A stretch of DNA of 64,000 nucleotides, from assembly GCF_016834655.1 (NCBI RefSeq), contig NZ_JAENHP010000008.1:1-64000 (forward strand), written 5' to 3'. The notes under the pieces are model-generated. The model ran no database searches and was not told the DNA's origin. It saw only the letters and a program-made list of their open reading frames with translations. A program made the translations under genes and the position numbers. Origin of the DNA: Paractinoplanes ovalisporus. Lineage in GTDB: Bacteria > Actinomycetota > Actinomycetes > Mycobacteriales > Micromonosporaceae. This document shows positions 57,553 through 64,000 of this stretch, piece after piece; position 1 is the first letter of the stretch; each line of letters starts with the position of its first letter.

Positions 57553-59511
57553 TCAGCGGGTGCGGGTCAGGAAGGCCACCGCGTCGTCGAGAGCGGCCCA
57601 GCCGCCGGGCAGCTCCTCCGAGTCGAGTGTGGACCGCACGTTGAGCGTGCCGCCGTCGCGCAGGTTGATCTCCCACGAACGGCGGCCGTTGCGGGTGGCC
57701 GAGGCGGTGGCGACGTCGGCAAACGGCACGAACCGGCTGGCCGACACGGTCTTCTCCGTCGTGGTCTTCTCCGCCGCGCTTGTCTCGGTCAGTGTCGCGG
57801 TGGCGGTGCCGCCGCCCGGCGTCCCGGTCGGGGGTGCCGAAGCCGGTGCGGGTGAGCCGTCGGTGAGGACGCCGTCGGTGGCCAGGCGGGTCAGGCGGCG
57901 CCGGGACTCGTGGTGGCGGGTGCGGGGCAGGGCGGGCACCAGGAACAGGCCGGTCTCGAGGACCAGCAGGTCGGTGCGGGCGCCGTCGACCTGCACGCCG
58001 ACCACGCCGCCGAGCACCGGCACGCGGGCCGAGTGGTGCCGCGCGGTCGAGGCGTCGGCCGTGATGTCGACGCCGAGGGTGGTCAGCCACTCGCGGGCCT
58101 GGCCGACCGTGGCCGGGTCGCCGGCCGCCTCGGCCGGGGCGTGCAGCTCCAGATAGGAGCCGTCGATCGCGACCAGCTCGGCCGTGCCGGTCCAGCTGTG
58201 CCGCCAGCGGGCCTTGCCGCTGTGCAGCGCGGCCAGGGCCAGCAGCAGGGCGAGCAGGTCGGTGATGCGGCCGGAGACCTCGTCGGCCGGCAGATCGCCG
58301 AAGACCGTCTCGGCGATCTTGCGCAGCCGGCCGTCGGCGGCGAGGTCGAGCACTTCGCCCACGCCGGTCACCGGAACGCCCGCGGCCCGGGACAACGCGC
58401 GCAGGGAGGCGTCGGCCTCACGCTCCATCTCGGCGACACGGGCCACGCCGAAGAACTCGTCCCAGCCCACGACCGCGCGGCCACCGACCGGGAACGCGAC
58501 CGCCTGCAGGGCCCGGCCCAGGCCGGGCAGGTCGGGCACCAGCTCGCCGGCCGGCTTTCCGGGCGGCTCGGGGCCCTCGGGGGTGATCTCGGCCAGGGCG
58601 GCCAGGCGCTCGGCGAGCGGCGGGTGCGGATCCCACTCCCCCGGCGGCTCGGGATCGTGGGCCCGGAAGGCGGCCATGTCGTCGCCCCGGGCGGCCAGGA
58701 CCCGCAGGAAGCCACCGAACACGTCGTCGGGAACGAGACCAGCCTGCCAGCCGGGACTGAGGTATTCGGCGTGGAACATCTGCTGCATGCTCTCGAGCGC
58801 GGGGCCGTCACGCAGCACCGCGGCCGCCGCGTGCGGACCGGCGAAGGTGGCCGCCACGCGGTCGGCGGCCAGCTCTTGAGCGTGGCTGTACGGGGTGTCG
58901 ACCGCCTTGTACCACCGGGCCCACGCCCGCAGCAGCGGCCCGGCCGGGCTGCGGCGCGGGATGCGCGGCACGATGCGGCCCAGGGCGAGCCGGCCGCGCC
59001 GGGCCATCGGGCCGAACCGGCCACCCAGCGCGGGCGAGCCGTGGGCCAGTTCGTGCGCCACGACAGCCCGCACCCGCGACTCGTCCCACGCCTGCAGCAG
59101 CGGCAGCCCGAGGTGGAGCTCGCGGTGCCCACCGGCCAGACCACCGAGGCGCAGACGCTGCGCGACGGTGACCGTCGCCCCGGCCACCACGGTCACCCCA
59201 CCGGGCGGCTTGACCCCGGCCGCGGCCGCGGCGTCGTCGATCATCGTCCAGAGGGCGGGCGCGTGCTGGCGCAGCACGGGCACCCCGGCCGGCGCGGGGC
59301 GGCGCAGGCGCAGCGCCCGCACGGTCGCCCACCAGAGCAGGCCGGCGACGGCGATGACCAACGGCACCGCCACCTGCAGCGCGATCTCGCCGGGCAGCGG
59401 CTCGAGCACGAGCAGCACGACGAGCAGGACGGCGGCGACCTGAAGCCACGCCACCGCCAGGAATCCGGCCAGCATCAGCGCCGACCGCGTTCCCGGTGTA
59501 TCGGATCGCAC
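57553..59511 (-). CDS. M48-family membrane metalloprotease
   Basis: Protein of 652 aa. GTG 59511 was chosen because GGAGG lies 6 nt upstream; the TTG at 59526 lies on the ribosome site itself. Two N-terminal helices are followed by the M48 domain with zinc motif VVAHELAHGSP (HExxH) and the downstream Glu in AQELAADRVAA. The C-terminal 250 residues are not catalytic and end in a small PH-like domain (GRRSWEINLRDGGTLNV). Probable membrane protein quality control. Confidence 0.87.
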   Translation of the reverse strand: MRSDTPGTRSALMLAGFLAVAWLQVAAVLLVVLLVLEPLPGEIALQVAVPLVIAVAGLLWWATVRALRLRRPAPAGVPVLRQHAPALWTMIDDAAAAAGVKPPGGVTVVAGATVTVAQRLRLGGLAGGHRELHLGLPLLQAWDESRVRAVVAHELAHGSPALGGRFGPMARRGRLALGRIVPRIPRRSPAGPLLRAWARWYKAVDTPYSHAQELAADRVAATFAGPHAAAAVLRDGPALESMQQMFHAEYLSPGWQAGLVPDDVFGGFLRVLAARGDDMAAFRAHDPEPPGEWDPHPPLAERLAALAEITPEGPEPPGKPAGELVPDLPGLGRALQAVAFPVGGRAVVGWDEFFGVARVAEMEREADASLRALSRAAGVPVTGVGEVLDLAADGRLRKIAETVFGDLPADEVSGRITDLLALLLALAALHSGKARWRHSWTGTAELVAIDGSYLELHAPAEAAGDPATVGQAREWLTTLGVDITADASTARHHSARVPVLGGVVGVQVDGARTDLLVLETGLFLVPALPRTRHHESRRRLTRLATDGVLTDGSPAPASAPPTGTPGGGTATATLTETSAAEKTTTEKTVSASRFVPFADVATASATRNGRRSWEINLRDGGTLNVRSTLDSEELPGGWAALDDAVAFLTRTR

Positions 59512-59649
59512 TTGAAACCTCCGCAATCGAGGACCCCAGCCTAGGGCGGTGGTCCGACGGAAAGCCCAGACGCAGAGTCCGACGACAGGAAAAATAAGGA
59601 AGATTTTCGACCCGGTTTCACGCCGTCACCGAAGGGGATACGGACTGCC

Positions 59650-60879
59650 ATGGCGTTTTTCGACCAGACCCTCGCGTTCGGGACGAAGGGCTACGCCTGG
59701 CTCCCGGACCTACGCCGCCGCAGCCACGGACAGCCCGTTCCCCTGCGGTTCGGCGGGCAGCCCGCGGTCGCGATCAGCGGACCCGACGCGGCCCGGTTCT
59801 TCTACGAACGCGGCCACCTCGAACGGCACACCGCCCTGCCCGCACCCGTGGTCGACACGCTGTTCGGCCGGGGCGTGCACACCCTCGACGGCGAGGCCCA
59901 CAGGGCGCGCAAGGCCCTCTTCGTGGCGTTGCTGATGCACGAGGACGGCGTGGACACGCTGGCCTCGCTGGCCGGCAAGATCTTCGACGAGGCGGCCGAC
60001 GGCTGGCGCGGCGCCGGGCCGGTGTCGCTCTTCGACGAGACCAGCCGGGTGCTCGCGGACGCGGCGGAACGGTGGACCGGCGTACCCACCAATGCTCTGG
60101 CCTCTGACATGGTGGCGATGGTGGACGGGTTCGCGACGCTGGGCCCGCGTCACGTGCGGGCCCGGGTGGCGCGTGTGCGTTGCGAACGGCAGCTGGCCCG
60201 GCTGATCGAGGACGTACGCCGTCAGGAACCGACCGGCGAACCGGTGTCGAAGATCGCGCACCACCTCGAGAACGGCTACCTGCTCGATGCGCGGAGCGCC
60301 GCCGTCGAACTCATCAACATCATCCGCCCGACCACGGCCGTCGCCTGGTTCGTCGCGTTCGCCGGGCACGCCCTCGACCGCTGGCCCGGAACCCGGGCCC
60401 GCCTGCGCGCCGGCGACGACGACTACACCGAGGCGTTCGTGCACGAGGTGCGGCGGTTCTATCCGTTCGTACCGTTCCTGGGCGGGCGGGCCCGACGCGA
60501 CCTGCACTTCCAGCGCACCGACATCCCGAAGGGCGCGCTCGTGCTGCTCGACGTGTACGGCCAGCACCACGATCCACGGGTCTGGCCCGAGCCGTACGAG
60601 TTCCGGCCCGAACGCTTCCTGGGACGGCCGATCGGCGAGTTCGAGCTGATCCCGCAGGGCGGCGGCGACCCGCGTACGGGCCACCGCTGTCCCGGCGAAC
60701 AGATCACGGTCGCGGTGCTGGGGACGCTCGTGCAGAGGCTGGCGAAACTCGACTACTACCTGCCGCCGCAGGACACGAGCATCGACCTGGCCCGCGTGCC
60801 GACCCGCCCCCGGAGCGGCCTCGAGATCGTCGTCCCTGCGGCTACTTCCAGTCGATCTCCGGGGATCGGTGGTAGTTGA
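59650..60879 (+). CDS. CYP152-type fatty-acid peroxygenase (P450)
   Basis: Protein of 409 aa. It has the CYP152 traits: I-helix Arg226-Pro227 in LINIIRPTTAVAWFVAF instead of the acid-alcohol pair; ExxR in FVHEVRRFYPFVPFLGG; GQHHDPRVWPEPYEFRPERF; and the haem loop IPQGGGDPRTGHRCPGE with Cys347. CYP152 enzymes use H2O2 directly to hydroxylate (alpha/beta) or decarboxylate fatty acids, with Arg binding the carboxylate. No redox partner is needed, and none is adjacent. The 3' end overlaps the convergent hexosaminidase gene by 38 bp. Confidence 0.92.
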   Translation: MAFFDQTLAFGTKGYAWLPDLRRRSHGQPVPLRFGGQPAVAISGPDAARFFYERGHLERHTALPAPVVDTLFGRGVHTLDGEAHRARKALFVALLMHEDGVDTLASLAGKIFDEAADGWRGAGPVSLFDETSRVLADAAERWTGVPTNALASDMVAMVDGFATLGPRHVRARVARVRCERQLARLIEDVRRQEPTGEPVSKIAHHLENGYLLDARSAAVELINIIRPTTAVAWFVAFAGHALDRWPGTRARLRAGDDDYTEAFVHEVRRFYPFVPFLGGRARRDLHFQRTDIPKGALVLLDVYGQHHDPRVWPEPYEFRPERFLGRPIGEFELIPQGGGDPRTGHRCPGEQITVAVLGTLVQRLAKLDYYLPPQDTSIDLARVPTRPRSGLEIVVPAATSSRSPGIGGS

Positions 60880-62320
60880 CGCCCTGCGCCTCGAAGCGCG
60901 GGCCGTACTCGGCCAACCGGCGGCGGAACGACGTCCAGTCGCGGTCGGCACGCGGCGTCCAGCCGATCTCGGCGATCGCCAGCAGCCGCGGGAACGCCAT
61001 GTAGTGCACGTCGGCCAGGCTCCGCAGGGTCTCGGACCACAGCGGCGCCTCGACGCCGAGCAGGGACTCCTCGCCCACGCCGGGCAGGCGGTCGGCCGGG
61101 TCCCAGTCGTAGGAGCGCTCGACGCCGAGCAGGCCGGCCCAGTCCAGGCCGAGCGGGCTGGCGTCGTCGTACTTCATGTCGAGGTAGCTGCGGTCGGCCG
61201 GCGACATGATCACCTGGTGTCCGGCCTGGGCGGCCCGGGTGACTCCGCCGTCCGCGGGCTCGATCCGCCAGTACTGCGGGACCGCGGTCGGCGGCAGGTC
61301 GACGGCGGCCATCTCGTGCCAGCCGATCGCCCGCTTGCCGTACTTGCCGGCCATCGGCAGCACCCGGGTCATGAACGTCCGGTAGTCCTCGGCCGTCGTG
61401 CTCAGCGCCTCGTCGCCACCGATGTGCAGGAACGGGCCGGGGGTCAGGGCGGCCACGACGCGGATGACGTCCTCGACGAAGGTGTACGTGATCTCCTTGT
61501 CGGCGACCAGCGACGAGTAGCCCACCTCGGCGTCGGTCCGCGGCTGCACCGGCTCGCCGTCGGTGGTCAGCTCGGGGTAGGCGACCTGGGCGGCGTTGAC
61601 GTGGCCGGGCAGGTCGATCTCGGGGACGATCGTGACAAAACGCGTTTCCCCGTACGCCACCAGGTCCGTGTATTCCTGCGCGGTGAGGAAGCCCGGGCCC
61701 TGGCCGTCGATCCCGGTGCCCTCGCCGCCGCTGACCTCGGTGAGACGCGGCCAGCCCTCGATCTCGAGCCGCCAGCCCTGATCGTCGGTGAGGTGCAGGT
61801 GCAGATAGTTGATTTTGAACTGGGCGATCGTGTCGATGTAGGACCGGATGTCGGCCGGGCTGTAGAAGTGCCGGGCCAGGTCGAGCATCGTGCCGCGGTA
61901 GGCGAAGCGGGGCTCGTCCTCGATCCGGCCGCCGGGCAGCACGACCTCGGCGGCCAGGCTCTCCGGGAGCAGCTGGCGCAGCGTCTGCAGCCCGGCGAAC
62001 AGCCCCTGCTGGGTGGGTGCGCTGAGGGTGACGCCGTCGGCGGCGATGTCGAGCCGGTACGACTCCGGCGACTTCACCTCGTCGGAGTCGTCCAGGTGGA
62101 GGCGGACGGCACCGTCCTCGCCCCGGGGCACCGGGAAGCCGGTGGACCGGCGCAGCACCTCGGCCAGTTCATCGGCGACGGCGGCGGCCGCGGGGGCGGC
62201 GCTCACCGACACATCGGACGTGATCCGGAAGTCGGCGGAAGCGTCGGGCCGGACCGAAGCCGGCAGCGGAATGACGTCGCCGAGTTGTCTCATCGTGGGA
62301 GCGCTCACGCGAGAAACCAT
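60842..62320 (-). CDS. GH20 beta-N-acetylhexosaminidase
   Basis: Protein of 492 aa from ATG 62320 (GGAAAG 7 nt upstream); ATG 62293 is an alternative. GH20 N-domain followed by the barrel with RGTMLDLARHFYSPADIRSY, LHLHLTDDQGWRLEI, VPEIDLPGHV, and the catalytic Asp-Glu in LHIGGDEALST; WSETLR near the end. It releases N-acetylglucosamine from chitin or murein fragments by substrate-assisted catalysis. No signal peptide, so probably intracellular. Divergent from the GNAT gene, only 13 bp apart. Confidence 0.92.
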   Translation of the reverse strand: MVSRVSAPTMRQLGDVIPLPASVRPDASADFRITSDVSVSAAPAAAAVADELAEVLRRSTGFPVPRGEDGAVRLHLDDSDEVKSPESYRLDIAADGVTLSAPTQQGLFAGLQTLRQLLPESLAAEVVLPGGRIEDEPRFAYRGTMLDLARHFYSPADIRSYIDTIAQFKINYLHLHLTDDQGWRLEIEGWPRLTEVSGGEGTGIDGQGPGFLTAQEYTDLVAYGETRFVTIVPEIDLPGHVNAAQVAYPELTTDGEPVQPRTDAEVGYSSLVADKEITYTFVEDVIRVVAALTPGPFLHIGGDEALSTTAEDYRTFMTRVLPMAGKYGKRAIGWHEMAAVDLPPTAVPQYWRIEPADGGVTRAAQAGHQVIMSPADRSYLDMKYDDASPLGLDWAGLLGVERSYDWDPADRLPGVGEESLLGVEAPLWSETLRSLADVHYMAFPRLLAIAEIGWTPRADRDWTSFRRRLAEYGPRFEAQGVNYHRSPEIDWK

Positions 62321-62325
62321 AAACT
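62320..62325 (+). promoter_or_regulatory. -10 element of a probably leaderless promoter
   Basis: TAAACT lies 8 nt before the GNAT ATG at 62334, the distance expected for a leaderless transcript, and the gene has no ribosome site. No clear -35 was seen. Confidence 0.4.
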
Positions 62326-62333
62326 GTCTTTCC

Positions 62334-62867
62334 ATGTCGATCACGACCCGTCGCGCCGGAGATGCCGACACCGAACTACTGCACGATCTGGCCGAACGGA
62401 CGTTCGGGCTGGCCTGTCCGCCCGGAACGCTGCAGGCGGACATCGACGCGTTCATCGCCACGCACCTGTCGGTGGCGAGTTTCCGCGACTACCTCGCCGA
62501 CCCCGCGCGGGTGCTGCTGCTGGCCTACGACGAGGACCGGCCGGTCGGCTATTCGATGCTGGTCCGCGGCCCGATCAAGGACCCGGACGTGGCCGCCGTC
62601 GTGGACGAGACCGTCAGCATCGAGCTGAGCAAGTTCTACCTGGCGCCGGAGCGGCACGGCTCGGGCGCGGCGGCCGCCCTGATGACCGCGACCTTGGCCG
62701 AGGCCGCCGCGACCGGGGCGGCGTTCTGCTGGCTGGGCGTCAACCAGCAGAACGTACGGGCCGGTCGGTTCTACGCGAAGAACGGCTTCGAGATCGCCGG
62801 CACCAAGCGCTTCCTGGTCGGCGCCGAGTGGCACGACGACCACATTCGCCTGCGCCCTCTCCCCTGA
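62334..62867 (+). CDS. GNAT N-acetyltransferase
   Basis: Protein of 177 aa. MSITTRRAGDADTELL opening, SIELSKFYLAPERHGSGAAA (acetyl-CoA pyrophosphate loop, here R-x2-GSG), and WLGVNQQNVRAGRFYAKNGF as motif B. Acetyl transfer to an unknown amine. Nearest relatives in pattern are small-molecule acetyltransferases; adjacency to the hexosaminidase hints at amino sugars, but this is weak. Confidence 0.87.
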   Translation: MSITTRRAGDADTELLHDLAERTFGLACPPGTLQADIDAFIATHLSVASFRDYLADPARVLLLAYDEDRPVGYSMLVRGPIKDPDVAAVVDETVSIELSKFYLAPERHGSGAAAALMTATLAEAAATGAAFCWLGVNQQNVRAGRFYAKNGFEIAGTKRFLVGAEWHDDHIRLRPLP

Positions 62868-62889
62868 CCAGCCCGCCCCGGCCCGACGC

Positions 62890-63318
62890 CGCGCTCCGAC
62901 GGGCTGGGCGTGCTCGGCACGATCTCGTCGCGATCCGACGGGCCGGACGCGCACGGCACAATGTCATCGCGCTCGGACGGGCCCGACGTGCACGGCCCGA
63001 TGTCGCCGCGCTCAGACAGGCCGGGTGTGCACGGCCCGATCTCGTCGCGCTCGGACAGGCCGGGTGTGCACGGCCCGATCTCGTCGCGCTCGGACAGGCC
63101 GGGTGTGCACGGCCCGATCTCGTCGCGCTCGGACAGGCCGGGTGTGCATGGCCCGATCTCGTCGCGCTCGGACAGGCCGGGTGTGCACGGCCCAATGTCG
63201 CCACGATTGGACTGGCCATACATGCACGGCCCGATGTCATCGCGCTCCGACAGGCCGGACGCGCTCGACACGATCTCGTCGCGCTCGGAACGGCCAGGGC
63301 TCGATCGGCTGGGGAGCG
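62890..63318. repeat. 39-bp tandem repeat, eleven units
   Basis: Units start at 62890 and every 39 bp to 63280; the central five (63007-63201) are almost identical, the outer ones drift. Core: CGCGCTCGGACAGGCCGGG then TGTGCACGGCCCGATCTCGT. Because 39 is a multiple of three, several frames on both strands stay open (13-residue repeats such as SERDEIGPCTPGL), but none has convincing start signals. From 62868 to 63567 no gene is supported. Confidence 0.9.
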
Positions 63319-63463
63319 GCTCGATGTCGATGCGCTCGGGGCGGGCGGTTGATCGTGGTAGGGGTAGGTGGTTCCAGGCGCATTGCCCGCCCTCCCAGGG
63401 GGTCCCCCACCAGGGCAATTGTGGCAGAAATGGCCGATCAACGCGGGGCCGGACTGGCTGCGC

Positions 63464-63489
63464 TGTGGATAACTTCCTGGTGTGGATAA
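63464..63489. other. Two perfect DnaA boxes
   Basis: TGTGGATAA occurs at 63464-63472 and 63481-63489, i.e. TTATCCACA on the minus strand, 17 bp apart in the same orientation. They follow the 39-bp repeat block. No dnaA gene is visible in the window, so origin status cannot be claimed. Confidence 0.55.
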
Positions 63490-63567
63490 CCCGCGGCTCG
63501 GTGTCGGGCCGGCGAGGCGGGCGTTGACCTCACGCCGAGGCTGCACGATGCGGGCTCGACGGGTGGG

Positions 63568-64000
63568 TCAGGCGGGGGTGATGTCGGCCCACTCGACGAA
63601 CTTGCCGGTGCGGTTGTCGCCGGAGGAACGGCCGCGGAAACGGCGGTTGAGCCAGGGCAGGACGTGTTCGCGGTAATAGCGCGCCTCGGCCAGCACCTTG
63701 CGGCTCTCGGCCGGGCCGGGGGCGATCACGTGGGCGGCGCGTTCGTAGCCCAGCGCCCGGAGCACCAGGCTGGCGACCCGGGTGTGGCCGGCCGCGTTGA
63801 GGTGGAGGCGGTCGGGTGACCAGTAGCCGGCCCGGCGGATCTCGGCGTCGTGGAAGACGTCGACGAACGTGACGTCGTAGCGCTTCGCGAGCTCGATCGC
63901 CGACTGGGTGAGCTGTTCGCCGCGGCGGCGCATCACTCCGCCCAGCGGCAGCCGGTCGGACGGGTCGCCGCCGCTGAGCAGGACCATCCGCACGCCGGCC
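63568..64000 (-). CDS. SGNH/GDSL hydrolase, C-terminal part (cut by window end)
   Basis: The frame is open to the end of the window (AGVRMVLLSGGDPSDRLP), so the start lies outside. Visible are VTFVDVFHDAEIRRAGYWSPDRLHLNAAGH, i.e. block V with the catalytic D-x-x-H (DRLH) of SGNH esterases, and a C-terminal tail with YYREHVLPWLNRR. The N-terminal GDS nucleophile block must lie beyond 64000. Likely a lipase/esterase of unknown substrate. Confidence 0.85.
   Translation of the reverse strand, partial: AGVRMVLLSGGDPSDRLPLGGVMRRRGEQLTQSAIELAKRYDVTFVDVFHDAEIRRAGYWSPDRLHLNAAGHTRVASLVLRALGYERAAHVIAPGPAESRKVLAEARYYREHVLPWLNRRFRGRSSGDNRTGKFVEWADITPA

Noticed and set aside
62890..63318. CRISPR array or repeat-protein gene
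   Set aside because: The 39-bp units are directly contiguous without spacers, so not CRISPR. Several frames on both strands are open merely because the period is a multiple of three; no start or ribosome site decides for one.

Overview
The window reads as a chromosomal segment of a filamentous actinomycete, most likely Micromonosporaceae (Actinoplanes-like). This rests on very GC-rich coding sequence, frequent GTG/TTG starts, a cvnABCD conservon, an actinobacterial SigB/Hrd-type sigma factor, a GPGG-motif micropeptide, DUF6158/DUF3817/DUF1360 genes and a c-di-AMP (ydaO) leader before an NlpC/P60 gene. The genus is inference. There is no rRNA, no intact tRNA, no CRISPR array and no integrase or complete transposase.

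Left part (1-12.3 kb). After a scarred stretch (1-638) come an orphan membrane protein and a RibD-C reductase. A two-component system (minus strand) is divergent from a lipoprotein / peptidoglycan-binding adaptor / ABC ATPase / FtsX permease operon. The shared promoter region carries two direct-repeat sites likely bound by the response regulator. Gene ends here are peculiar: the kinase 3' end and the permease 3' end are each present as three tandem copies with the same 43-bp period, and the ATPase 5' end is duplicated with a 47-bp period. Then follow a DUF998 protein, a hydrolase/3-hydroxybutyrate dehydrogenase pair, a quinone-oxidoreductase-like enzyme, a GGDEF relic, an LD-carboxypeptidase and a cyclic-phosphate-processing receiver (cREC) protein.

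Island (12.3-14.8 kb). An AT-richer gene resembling the antiphage protein ApeA (N-terminal ApeA domain plus C-terminal HEPN-like domain) sits alone between two same-orientation copies of a decayed tRNA-Arg(TCT) 3' end with its downstream flank. Another flank copy lies at 124-206 and another tRNA-like relic at 438-470. This is the strongest candidate for an undescribed or divergent defence locus.

Middle (15-37 kb). PPC-domain protein, EamA transporter, small coiled-coil protein, phosphotransferase, serA, a repeat-rich membrane protein, LuxR and SARP-like regulators, methyltransferase, MarR plus DHA2 efflux pump, MhuD-like haem oxygenase, GAF-ANTAR regulator, several small conserved actinobacterial proteins, ydaO leader plus NlpC/P60 hydrolase, sigma factor, SDR, thymidylate-kinase-like protein, an NTase/BON/metallophosphoesterase operon, the GPGG peptide and an MHYT sensor.

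Right part (37-64 kb). HD hydrolase, GH13 alpha-glucosidase, a divergent xylose locus (xylA-xylB-MFS versus a ROK repressor), MarR, PP2C phosphatase, vWA protein, lactonase, the conservon cvnABCD, two adjacent FVD-domain paralogues, WYL regulator, M48 protease, a CYP152-type peroxygenase, GH20 hexosaminidase, GNAT acetyltransferase, a 39-bp tandem-repeat block followed by two DnaA boxes, and an SGNH hydrolase cut by the window end.
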